Source: Acidobacteriota bacterium
GTDB lineage: Bacteria; Acidobacteriota; Vicinamibacteria; Vicinamibacterales; UBA2999
Assembly: GCA_013813075.1 (NCBI GenBank)
Contig: JACCSI010000499.1
Coordinates: 1 to 5,481 of the forward strand
Length of the DNA: 5,481 bases
Direction: 5' to 3'
The position numbers and the translations under genes are program-made. The number at the start of each line of letters is the position of its first letter. Position 1 is the first letter of the stretch. The notes under the pieces were generated by a model that had not been told where the DNA came from, made no database searches, and was given only the letters and a program-made list of their open reading frames with translations. Positions 1-5,481 of the stretch are shown piece after piece.

Positions 1-1278
1 GGCCAACACCACCGCCGTCAGCGCCGGGACCAGCGGCATCCACAATCCGTCGGCAAACAGACGCACGCTCGACCACGTCACCAGCGCGCCAATTGCTGCG
101 GCAAGCAAGGCTGTCGCCGAGACGCTGCCAAACACCATCGATACACCCACGGCGACTGCGGCGGCAAAGACGACGAGCGCGCCGCGCGTGGCGTCGAGCG
201 GGGTGATCGTTCGATCGTGCAGGAGCGCTTCGATGACGTGCGCATGGATTTCGGCGCCTGGGGTCACCAGACCAAACGGAGAGGTGAAGATATCGTGCGT
301 GCCTGACGCCGTTGCGCCAATGACGACAATGCGACCGGCGAAGACGCCGGGGTCGAGCTCTGGCTGCTGGCCTTCGAGGATTTGCTGCTCCGAGCGGAAC
401 AGGGTGTAAAACGAGAACTCGCGAAACGAGGCGTTGCCTTGTGCATTCACTGGCGGTCCGCGATACGGGATCATCGCCCGGCAGGCGGTGACCGTGGTGC
501 CATCGGCCGTCGGAACGCGCTCGCGGATCAGCGCGACGCGAGCCGCCGGATGCCCGACCGCGGCAGTGACCGCCGCTAGCGCGAGCGACGGCACGTTACG
601 GTTGCGCACCTCAACGAACGGAACGGTTCGCCGTACCGGACCGTCGCCATCGATAATCGTGTAGGTGTGACCGATGGCACGCGCCACGCCGGCAAGCTCG
701 AGAAATGGCGGCAAGAGGATCGGCCGCGGTTCCCCGCAGCCGCTTGCGTCGTACGTCTGCTGCAGCGCCGCGATGCCGTCGAGGGCGACTGGAACCTGCC
801 TGGTTGCATCGACCAGACCTTCGTCCGCGGCGTCGGCGCCGAGGACGACGTTGCCTGCCTTCGACACCGACTCCACAAACGCCAGATCGGATTCCTCGCC
901 AGTCCATTCCTCGTCGTTGACGCTGAACCGTCGGATGTCGCGCTCGGTGAAAAGGCCGTCGTAAACGATCAGTTTTGCACCGCCGCGCGCAAGGAAGTCG
1001 ACCACGGCCGAGTGGACCAGCCGCGGCCACGGCCAGCGCCCCACGACCGGCTCGAGCCTCCTGATGCTGTCGTCATTCATGGCCACAATGACCACGTCGC
1101 GACTCGGCGCCGACGGGCGCGCCGTCAGGCGCATCCGCCAGTCGTAGGCACGCAGCTCGTTGTTATGCACGAATTCGAGACGTGCGAGCCCTAAGGCGAC
1201 ACCAGTGGCCAGGAGACCGATCGCGACGCCGATGCCGACTTTGCCGACAAGGCGTCGGCCAGGAGATGAAGCAGCCAC
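1..1278 (-). CDS. CHASE2-domain membrane sensor protein, 3' part beyond left edge
   Basis: This frame is open for 426 codons from a GTG start at 1278 to the window edge. An in-frame TAG lies 21 bases upstream of that GTG, and no ATG occurs before residue 49, so GTG is the only sensible start; it leaves an N-terminal membrane helix at about residues 11-31. CHASE2 hallmarks follow in order: YDWRMR (45-50), DVVIVAMNDDSI (61-72), GRWPWPR (80-86), AKLIVYDGLF (101-110), VVIGATASGTHDIFTSPF (318-335) and PGAEIHAHVIEALL (340-353). Three hydrophobic segments then begin (about 366-384, 387-408, and 412 to the cut end), as is usual after CHASE2. The family senses unknown signals outside the cytoplasmic membrane and passes them to a cytoplasmic output domain, commonly an adenylate or guanylate cyclase, a histidine or Ser/Thr kinase, or a diguanylate cyclase. 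That domain is outside the window, so the output cannot be named. The domain call is firm. Confidence 0.9.
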   Translation of the reverse strand, partial: MAASSPGRRLVGKVGIGVAIGLLATGVALGLARLEFVHNNELRAYDWRMRLTARPSAPSRDVVIVAMNDDSIRRLEPVVGRWPWPRLVHSAVVDFLARGGAKLIVYDGLFTERDIRRFSVNDEEWTGEESDLAFVESVSKAGNVVLGADAADEGLVDATRQVPVALDGIAALQQTYDASGCGEPRPILLPPFLELAGVARAIGHTYTIIDGDGPVRRTVPFVEVRNRNVPSLALAAVTAAVGHPAARVALIRERVPTADGTTVTACRAMIPYRGPPVNAQGNASFREFSFYTLFRSEQQILEGQQPELDPGVFAGRIVVIGATASGTHDIFTSPFGLVTPGAEIHAHVIEALLHDRTITPLDATRGALVVFAAAVAVGVSMVFGSVSATALLAAAIGALVTWSSVRLFADGLWMPLVPALTAVVLA

Positions 1279-1346
1279 TTGAAGAAGGACCTACAGAGTA
1301 TGCGGTTCCCGCGATGACGCGCCCGGTAGTGCGGCGGTCGCGTCTC

Positions 1347-1368
1347 GGGCGGCGGTCGAGCGCCGCCC
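1347..1368. repeat. Perfect GC hairpin between the tRNA and the CHASE2 gene
   Basis: GGGCGGCG (1347-1354) and CGCCGCCC (1361-1368) form an 8-bp perfect inverted repeat around the 6-base loop GTCGAG. No T-run follows on either strand, so it is not a standard intrinsic terminator. The 10-mer GCGGCGGTCG occurs at 1331-1340 and again at 1349-1358, inside the left arm and loop. The hairpin lies 69 bases upstream of the CHASE2 start. It could act in the CHASE2 leader, stop transcription arriving from the tRNA, or do nothing. Confidence 0.45.
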
Positions 1369-1458
1369 CATCTTATGACGTCGTCTTCCTGTAGACACCC
1401 GATGGCGCTGGTGCATGACAGCGACAACGCGCTCCCGGTGACCGTCAAGCGGCGCGAC

Positions 1459-1501
1459 GTGGAAGGGGCGGTTGGGGAGTGTGGTAAAGGTGGGTAAAGT
1501 T
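1459..1501 (-). terminator. Possible Rho-loading (rut-like) C-rich stretch behind tRNA-Glu
   Basis: Read in the direction of the tRNA, the 43 bases directly after its CCA end contain 23 C and only 1 G. Rho binds C-rich, G-poor nascent RNA, and no intrinsic hairpin plus T-run follows the tRNA, so Rho-dependent termination is a reasonable inference. The stretch contains GGTAAAG twice on the plus strand (1483-1489 and 1493-1499), 10 bases apart. The plus strand could alternatively form a weak G-quadruplex, since it has several GG to GGGG runs. Confidence 0.35.
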
Positions 1502-1576
1502 TGGTACCGGTACGGGGATTTGAACCCCGGTCCCGTGGCTGAGAACCACGTGTCCTGACCCCTAGACGATACCGGC
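1502..1576 (-). tRNA. tRNA-Glu, anticodon CTC, CCA encoded
   Basis: The full cloverleaf can be drawn by hand. The acceptor stem is GCCGGTA (1576-1570) with TACCGGT (1512-1506), and the D stem is GTCT with GGAC. The anticodon stem CGTGG/CCACG encloses the loop TTCTCAG, with anticodon CTC at 1543-1541. The variable region is GGAC. The T stem CGGGG/CCCCG encloses TTCAAAT. Base 73 is A, and the CCA end is encoded at 1504-1502. The GTCTAG...AGGAC D-arm pattern is typical of bacterial tRNA-Glu. The first pair is G1-U72, a wobble pair that I recall also from plastid tRNA-Glu. It reads GAG, a common glutamate codon in a GC-rich genome. It has its own promoter and stands alone in this window. Confidence 0.97.
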
Positions 1577-1596
1577 ACGCTCAGGTCGAAACTCCA

Positions 1597-1602
1597 ATTA
1601 TA
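1597..1602 (-). promoter_or_regulatory. -10 element of the tRNA-Glu promoter
   Basis: The minus strand carries a perfect TATAAT, in the AT-rich block CATATATAATTGG, 20 bases before the first base of the tRNA. That leaves room for a start site near 1590 and a leader of about 13 bases, to be removed by RNase P. No good -35 hexamer stands 16-18 bases upstream. This is the most AT-rich spot in an otherwise GC-rich region. Confidence 0.6.
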
Positions 1603-1743
1603 TATGCGACCGCCTTTTGGCCGGGACGTCACGCGCTGAGACCGCCCGCCCCCTCCCTGGTGGGACTGCAGGCGTGCGTCTCGCGCACAGCCAGACGTCC
1701 GGTTCACACCGTCCAGTGTCGAGGGCGGTCCCGCGAACGCAGC

Positions 1744-1749
1744 TATCAT
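1744..1749 (+). promoter_or_regulatory. -10-like TATCAT placed for a leaderless M23 mRNA
   Basis: TATCAT sits in the context GCTATCATC and ends 6 bases before the ATG at 1756. Transcription starting 7 bases after the hexamer would begin at the A of the start codon. The 6 bases between are CGGCAG, which is no useful Shine-Dalgarno site. There is no convincing -35 box. The same context and spacing recur before the lipoprotein gene. Confidence 0.45.
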
Positions 1750-1755
1750 CGGCAG

Positions 1756-3150
1756 ATGCGCTTTCTCATGCGAGCTCTGCTGTTTCTGGTCATCCTCGGA
1801 GGCCTGGTGCTGGGCGGTGCGTATCTCTACGCCGGCACGCTGCCTGGACCGACGATCGAACTCAAGTCCCCCGAGAAATTTGTCGGGCAGAACACGCAGC
1901 TCGAATTTGCTGTTGACGCCTCCGGCACGGAGGTCCCGAACGTCGACGCGGTATTCGAGCAGGACGGCCAGGCGACGACGATCTTTACAACCGACGCAAG
2001 CGCGCAGCCTCAGGGCGAAGTGAAACAGGAGGGCCCGAATCGCATGTTCGTGATTCGGCCGATTGGCAAACAGGCGCTGCCGACACTGAAGGCGGGTTCG
2101 GCACGCGTGACGGTGACCGCGACGGCGCCGGTGCTGTACGGCATTCGCACGGCCTCGACCAGCGTGACGCGCGATCTCGAGGTCCGCCTCGATCCGCCGC
2201 GCGTCGGTGTCGTCTCGCTCCACCATTTCATCAATCATGGCGGTCCGGAGTTCGTCGTCTTCCGCGCGACACCGCCGGACGTCGTTGCCGGCGTGCGCGT
2301 CGGCACGGTCGAATATCCGGCGTTCGCCGGCAGCACGGTCGGCATCCAGGATCCGGCCGTGCGCGTCGCCTTCTTCGTTCTAGGCTATGACCAGGACCTG
2401 ACCTCGCCGGTCATCGTCTTTGCCCGCGACCCCGCCGGGAACCAGGCGACCAGCAACGTCCAACGCAAGCCGTCCCGCAAACCGTTCGCCAAGTCGCGTA
2501 TCGAGATCAACGACACGTTCCTGCAGACGGTCGTGCCGGCGATTGCGGAGAACACGCCCGGCGCCGGCATCGACACCACCGACCTGCTCCGCGGTTTCCT
2601 GACCATCAACCGGGACCTGCGCAAGCAGAACAACGCCACCATCGCCGCGCTTGCCGCCAAGACCAAACCAGAGATGCTGTGGCGCGAGGCGTTCTCGCAG
2701 CTGTCGAATTCGGCGATTGAGTCACGCTTTGCCGATTACCGCACCTACTACCACCAGGGCAAGGAGATCGATCAGCAGGTGCACCTGGGCTTCGACCTCG
2801 CGTCGCTGCAACAGGCGGCTGTCGAATCCGCGAATCGAGGCATCGTCATTCTGGCGAACTACCTGGGCATCTACGGCAACTGCGTCATTGTCGATCACGG
2901 GCTTGGCGTGCAGTCGTTGTATGCCCACATGTCGACGCTGGACGTCAAGGAGGGCGACACGGTTGAAAAGGGGCAGACGCTCGGCCGAACCGGCGCCACC
3001 GGTCTTGCCGGCGGCGACCATCTGCACTTCACGATGCTCGTCAACGGCGTGTCGGTCAACCCGGTGGAGCTGTGGGACCCGCACTGGATGGAAGACCGCG
3101 TCTTCCGCAAGATTCGCGAGGCGGGGGGCCAGGCGCCCACTCTGAAGTGA
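1756..3150 (+). CDS. M23 family metallopeptidase (LytM-like), membrane-anchored, with Ig-like N-terminal region
   Basis: This 464-residue protein starts at the ATG at 1756, which puts a membrane anchor at once (about residues 7-26, preceded by two arginines). An upstream in-frame GTG at 1660 would add 32 arginine-rich residues unlike a signal sequence. Residues 30-240 look beta-rich and extracytoplasmic; VIVFARDPAGNQA (219-231) is a typical Ig-like strand pattern. The C-terminal third is an M23 domain with all active-site residues: H343 and D347 in HLGFD, H391 in YAHMS, and H422/H424 in HLH. By LytM, H343, D347 and H424 would bind zinc, while H391 and H422 would be catalytic. The family cuts peptide cross-links of peptidoglycan, so the likely role is wall remodelling outside the cytoplasmic membrane. 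With a complete zinc site it should be an active enzyme, unlike EnvC/NlpD-type activators. It is divergent from the tRNA and 91 bases from the next gene, which has its own promoter motif. Confidence 0.92.
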   Translation: MRFLMRALLFLVILGGLVLGGAYLYAGTLPGPTIELKSPEKFVGQNTQLEFAVDASGTEVPNVDAVFEQDGQATTIFTTDASAQPQGEVKQEGPNRMFVIRPIGKQALPTLKAGSARVTVTATAPVLYGIRTASTSVTRDLEVRLDPPRVGVVSLHHFINHGGPEFVVFRATPPDVVAGVRVGTVEYPAFAGSTVGIQDPAVRVAFFVLGYDQDLTSPVIVFARDPAGNQATSNVQRKPSRKPFAKSRIEINDTFLQTVVPAIAENTPGAGIDTTDLLRGFLTINRDLRKQNNATIAALAAKTKPEMLWREAFSQLSNSAIESRFADYRTYYHQGKEIDQQVHLGFDLASLQQAAVESANRGIVILANYLGIYGNCVIVDHGLGVQSLYAHMSTLDVKEGDTVEKGQTLGRTGATGLAGGDHLHFTMLVNGVSVNPVELWDPHWMEDRVFRKIREAGGQAPTLK

Positions 3151-3229
3151 CACAAAACGGCGGTCGGGCGCCGAGCCTGGAGCGTCGGCGGACTGCCGTC
3201 ACCTTGGCGGTGGCCGTCAGGCGCGCCGC

Positions 3230-3235
3230 TATAAT
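3230..3235 (+). promoter_or_regulatory. -10 TATAAT placed for a leaderless oxidase-assembly operon mRNA
   Basis: A perfect TATAAT in the context GCTATAATC ends 6 bases before the GTG at 3242, so a start 7 bases after the hexamer falls on the start codon itself. The bases between, CAGATC, hold no Shine-Dalgarno site. TTGGCG at 3204-3209 resembles a -35 box, but its 20-base spacer is too long for a normal sigma-70 promoter. This would serve the lipoprotein, cyoE and DUF420 genes together. Confidence 0.6.
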
Positions 3236-3241
3236 CAGATC

Positions 3242-3985
3242 GTGAAACCGCTGGTCCTTTGCCTGGCCATCGTGTGCCTGACGGCATGCTCGTCACCCGA
3301 GCGTGCTGCCACGGACGCAGCACCGGACGTGACGGCCGCATCGCTCGGTACGATCACCGGCCAGGTGGTTGTCGATGGCGCCGTGCCGCCTGCGAATATC
3401 ATTCGGCTGGATGGCGACCCGAAGTGCGTCGCGCTGGCCGATGGCGAAGAGCGTCGTACCGAGCACGTGCTGCTCGGCGATGACAACAGTCTTCAGCACG
3501 CCTTCGTCTACGTCAAAGACGGCTTGCCGGCATCGTTGTATCCGGTGCCGTCGCAGCCGGTCGTCCTCGACCAACAGAAGTGCCGCTATGTGCCGCGCGT
3601 GCTGGGCGTGCAGGTGGGACAGCAACTGACGATTCGCAACAGCGACCCGCTCCTGCACAACGTCCGCGCCGAGGGTGTCGTCAACCAACCGTTCGACGTC
3701 GGTACACCGGTTCAGCGTATGGAAGTGCAGCGCACCTTCGCGACCCGCGAAGTGATGGTGCCGGTCAAGTGCAGCGTGCATTCGTGGATGAACGCGTATA
3801 TCGGCGTGCTCGAGCACCCGTTTTTTGCGGCGACCGGCGCTGACGGCCGTTTTTCGATTCCACCACTGCCGCCCGGCACCTACACGGTGGAAGTGTGGCA
3901 CGAGCAGTTCGGGACGCAGACACAACAGATCACCGTGGCCGCGAACGACCGCCAAAGCATTACGTTCACCTACAAGGCCTCCTGA
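3242..3985 (+). CDS. Cupredoxin-like lipoprotein with carboxypeptidase-regulatory-like C-terminus
   Basis: This is a 247-residue protein. A short hydrophobic signal (residues 3-13) ends in the lipobox LTAC with C16, so it should be a lipoprotein on the outer face of a membrane. Residues 36-195 resemble a cupredoxin-like domain of the group often annotated as methylamine utilization protein-like. TIRNSDPLLHNV gives H139, and VKCSVHSWM gives C177, H180 and M183, together a likely type-1-style copper site. C62 (DPKC) and C114 (QQKC) may form a disulfide. The C-terminal part, DGRFSIPPLPPGTYTVEVWH (201-220), is the usual carboxypeptidase-regulatory-like beta-sandwich edge. GTG start; the signal peptide begins right there. 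The stop lies 1 base before cyoE, so the two are surely co-transcribed. Inferred role: copper binding, delivery or electron transfer linked to the terminal oxidase. Copper binding itself is not proven by sequence, and H192 could also take part. Confidence 0.8.
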   Translation: MKPLVLCLAIVCLTACSSPERAATDAAPDVTAASLGTITGQVVVDGAVPPANIIRLDGDPKCVALADGEERRTEHVLLGDDNSLQHAFVYVKDGLPASLYPVPSQPVVLDQQKCRYVPRVLGVQVGQQLTIRNSDPLLHNVRAEGVVNQPFDVGTPVQRMEVQRTFATREVMVPVKCSVHSWMNAYIGVLEHPFFAATGADGRFSIPPLPPGTYTVEVWHEQFGTQTQQITVAANDRQSITFTYKAS

Positions 3986-3986
3986 C

Positions 3987-4901
3987 GTGGCGCAAGCGAC
4001 TCCTTACCAGGCGACAGTGGAAAGGGCGGCGGCGCGCAACCGCACGGCCGATTTCCTGACGCTTACGAAGCCCCGCCTCAATTCGCTGGTCCTGGTCACG
4101 ACGCTCGCCGCGTATTACCTCGGCGACGGCCATCTGCAGTCGTGGACACACCTGTTCCACACAATTGTCGGCACGGCGCTCGTTGCCGGTGGCGCATCCG
4201 CCCTCAACCAGTTATGGGAGCGCGACACCGATCGACTGATGCGCCGCACGCGTCTGCGTCCACTGCCCGATGGCCGGATGCAGCCAGGCGAGGCGAAGTG
4301 GTTTGGGATTGGCCTCGGCACCGTGGGCATTGCGGAACTGGGCCTGGCGGTCAACCCGCTGACGGCCCTGGTGGCGGGAATTACGCTCGCCAGCTACGTC
4401 TTTCTCTATACCCCGCTCAAGCTGCGCACGTCGCTGTCGACCATCGTGGGCGCCATTCCCGGGGCCTTGCCGGCTGTGATCGGCTGGGCGGCGGCGACCA
4501 ACTCGCTCTCTGCGGCGGGCTGGGTACTGTTTGGGATCGTCTTCATGTGGCAGATGCCGCACTTCCTGGCCATCGCCTGGTTGTTCCGCGACGACTACGC
4601 CAAGGCCGGGTTCCCGCTATTGCCGGTGATTCAGCCCGATGGACGCACCACCGGCTACCAGACGGTGTTGTACAGCGCGGCGTTGATTCCGATCAGCCTG
4701 TTGCCGACGGCCGTCGGGATTGCCAGCGCCTACCATCTCGTCGGCGCCATTGCGCTCGGCGCCATCCTGATGGTGTTGAGCGTCGAGTTCGCGGTCACCC
4801 GGTCGATGCCGGCAGCACGCCGGTTGTTCTTTGGCACCATCCTGTACCTGCCGTTGCTGTGGCTCGTGCTGCTGGCGGATCACTTCACGCAGGCCGTGTG
4901 A
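3987..4901 (+). CDS. cyoE: Protoheme IX farnesyltransferase (heme O synthase)
   Basis: This 304-residue UbiA-family integral membrane prenyltransferase (CyoE/CtaB) transfers a farnesyl group from farnesyl diphosphate to heme B, giving heme O for heme-copper oxidases. Visible motifs are LTKPR (26-30); the first Asp-rich site NQLWERDTD (74-82), followed by MRRTRLRPLP (85-94); YTPLKLRTS (141-149); GALPAVIGWAAA (159-170); MWQMPHFLAIAW (187-198); and the second Asp site RDDYAKAGFPLLPV (201-214). About eight to nine hydrophobic segments and the length match the family. The GTG at 3987 follows the upstream stop by 1 base, and AAGG at 3974-3977 is a weak ribosome site inside the upstream gene. The frame is open further upstream, but that would overlap the lipoprotein gene with unlike sequence. 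Compared with the B. subtilis CtaB pattern I recall (LKRR...N...PP), this protein has L146, S151 and A163. The symbol ctaB is equally used. Confidence 0.96.
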   Translation: MAQATPYQATVERAAARNRTADFLTLTKPRLNSLVLVTTLAAYYLGDGHLQSWTHLFHTIVGTALVAGGASALNQLWERDTDRLMRRTRLRPLPDGRMQPGEAKWFGIGLGTVGIAELGLAVNPLTALVAGITLASYVFLYTPLKLRTSLSTIVGAIPGALPAVIGWAAATNSLSAAGWVLFGIVFMWQMPHFLAIAWLFRDDYAKAGFPLLPVIQPDGRTTGYQTVLYSAALIPISLLPTAVGIASAYHLVGAIALGAILMVLSVEFAVTRSMPAARRLFFGTILYLPLLWLVLLADHFTQAV

Positions 4902-5314
4902 TCGACTACACGATTCTTCCCGCGGTCAATGCCACGCTCAACGGCCTGGCCACGATTTTTCTGATGGTCGGCTGGGTATTCATCCGGCGCCGCCAGATTG
5001 AACGCCACCGGCTCTGCATGCTCGGCGCCTGTGCGGCATCCGCGCTGTTTCTGACGTCGTATCTCGTGTACCACGCCAAGGTGGGTTCGGTGCCGTATTC
5101 AGGACAGGGCACCCTGCGGACCGTCTACTTCTCGATTCTCGTCACGCATGTCATTCTGGCGGCCTTGATCCTGCCGCTGGCGCTGGTCACGCTGTCACGC
5201 GCATTGGCACGACGCTTCGATCGCCATCGCCGAATCGCACGGTGGACACTGCCGATTTGGCTGTACGTGTCGGTCACCGGCGTGGTGATTTATCTGATGC
5301 TTTATCGGACCTAG
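4898..5314 (+). CDS. DUF420 family membrane protein, cytochrome oxidase assembly (CtaM/YozB-like)
   Basis: This 138-residue protein has four membrane helices (about 14-30, 40-58, 78-100 and 117-136). It matches DUF420 along its whole length: PAVNATLNGLA (8-18), VFIRRRQIERH (27-37), FLTSYLVYH (51-59), VYFSILVTHVILA (76-88) and RHRRIARWTLPIWLYVSVTG (109-128). The family's histidines are present at H37, H59, H84 and H110 and could bind metal or heme. DUF420 members CtaM (Staphylococcus) and YozB (Bacillus) are needed for aa3/caa3-type oxidase function, with YozB linked to CuA-site assembly. The GTG start overlaps the cyoE stop as GTGA, so translation is probably coupled. Position directly after heme O synthase agrees with an assembly role. 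The exact role in this organism is inferred. Confidence 0.9.
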   Translation: MIDYTILPAVNATLNGLATIFLMVGWVFIRRRQIERHRLCMLGACAASALFLTSYLVYHAKVGSVPYSGQGTLRTVYFSILVTHVILAALILPLALVTLSRALARRFDRHRRIARWTLPIWLYVSVTGVVIYLMLYRT

Positions 5315-5362
5315 CCGCCCCAGCGGGTTCGCCCCAACGCCCGCCACGTCGTGCACGCGAAC

Positions 5363-5481
5363 CTACTTATAAAGGAGATATTTGGCGCGGAGCAGGCGCC
5401 AACGCGCTTCCGGCGTGATCCACGCCGCCGCGACACGGGCTGGATCTTCGCCCGCCCTCACACGCGCAAGCGCCTGCGTCG
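5363..5481 (-). CDS. C-terminal end of an unknown protein, 5' part beyond right edge
   Basis: A minus-strand frame enters from the right edge and runs 38 codons to a TAG at 5365-5363. The visible part has a protein-like composition and looks like an amphipathic helical tail: two alanine-rich stretches (about residues 2-9 and 14-20), TPEARWRLLR, then AKYLLYK at the end. Its third codon positions are GC-rich as in the neighbours. It is convergent with the DUF420 gene, with 48 bases between the two stops. I do not recognise the family, and too little is visible to assign one. The opposite strand is also open here, so the gene is likely but not certain. Confidence 0.55.
   Translation of the reverse strand, partial: TQALARVRAGEDPARVAAAWITPEARWRLLRAKYLLYK

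Noticed and set aside
667..1194. Plus-strand open frame of 175 codons
   Set aside because: It is antisense to the CHASE2 gene, has no family features, and the minus frame shows a full set of CHASE2 motifs.
1660..1755. Upstream GTG extension of the M23 gene
   Set aside because: It adds 32 arginine-rich residues before an otherwise normal N-terminal membrane anchor and would ignore the -10-like motif placed at 1744-1749.
1291..2238. Minus-strand open frame of 315 codons
   Set aside because: It crosses the tRNA gene and runs antisense to the M23 gene; its product is arginine- and histidine-rich with no recognisable domain.
3191..3220. Repeat of GCCGTCA in the M23-lipoprotein gap with a CACC/GGTG pairing
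   Set aside because: Too short and weak to separate from chance in GC-rich sequence; no terminator T-run follows.
3825..3986. Upstream extension of the cyoE frame
   Set aside because: It overlaps the end of the lipoprotein gene, and its residues do not resemble the family; GTG 3987 gives the normal length.
4142..4897. Upstream extension of the DUF420 frame
   Set aside because: This part is out of frame within cyoE and low-complexity; the DUF420 match begins at GTG 4898.
5315..5362. Possible terminator between the convergent genes, GGG-TTCG-CCC at 5325-5334 and GCGGG/CCCGC
   Set aside because: The stems are only 3-5 bp and no T-run follows on either strand.
5372..5481. AAGGAG followed after 4 bases by TTG at 5382 and an open plus-strand frame to the edge
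   Set aside because: The Shine-Dalgarno match is striking, but the product is an arginine- and serine-rich string, while the minus strand has a more protein-like tail ending here. The motif is explained as the last codons of that gene.
1..5481. CRISPR array, insertion sequence, attachment site, toxin-antitoxin or defence genes
   Set aside because: No spaced repeats, transposase motifs, terminal inverted repeats or duplicated tRNA end were found; the region reads as core chromosome.

Overview
The window is a high-GC stretch of ordinary bacterial chromosome. It holds one RNA gene, four complete or nearly complete protein genes, and two genes cut by the window edges. Four of the five visible start codons are GTG. 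The protein families (CHASE2 sensor, M23 peptidase with an Ig-like N-terminal part, cupredoxin-like lipoprotein, heme O synthase, DUF420 membrane protein) and the GC content would fit an acidobacterium, perhaps of the Vicinamibacteria. That is an impression from gene content and was not tested.

Layout. From 1 to 1278 on the minus strand is the N-terminal part of a CHASE2 sensor protein whose output domain lies beyond the left edge. Positions 1279-1501 hold no gene. They contain a perfect 8-bp GC hairpin and, directly behind the tRNA, a very C-rich and G-poor stretch in the tRNA sense that looks like a Rho loading site. From 1502 to 1576 on the minus strand is tRNA-Glu(CTC) with an encoded CCA end and a clear TATAAT promoter element. 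Running away from it on the plus strand are an M23 metallopeptidase (1756-3150) and a three-gene cluster: a cupredoxin-like lipoprotein (3242-3985), heme O synthase cyoE/ctaB (3987-4901) and a DUF420 protein (4898-5314). A minus-strand gene tail (5363 to the right edge) meets this cluster convergently.

How the genes work together. The three-gene cluster is tight: 1 base separates the first two genes and 4 bases overlap between the last two. It reads as a unit for building a heme-copper terminal oxidase. CyoE farnesylates heme B to heme O, DUF420 proteins are known cytochrome c oxidase assembly factors in Firmicutes, and the lipoprotein carries a likely copper site at the outer face of a membrane. 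No oxidase structural gene is in the window.

The least expected signal is regulatory. The M23 gene and the lipoprotein gene each have a -10-like hexamer that ends exactly 6 bases before the start codon, with no Shine-Dalgarno sequence, which suggests leaderless mRNAs. I found no mobile element, CRISPR array or clearly novel multi-gene system here.
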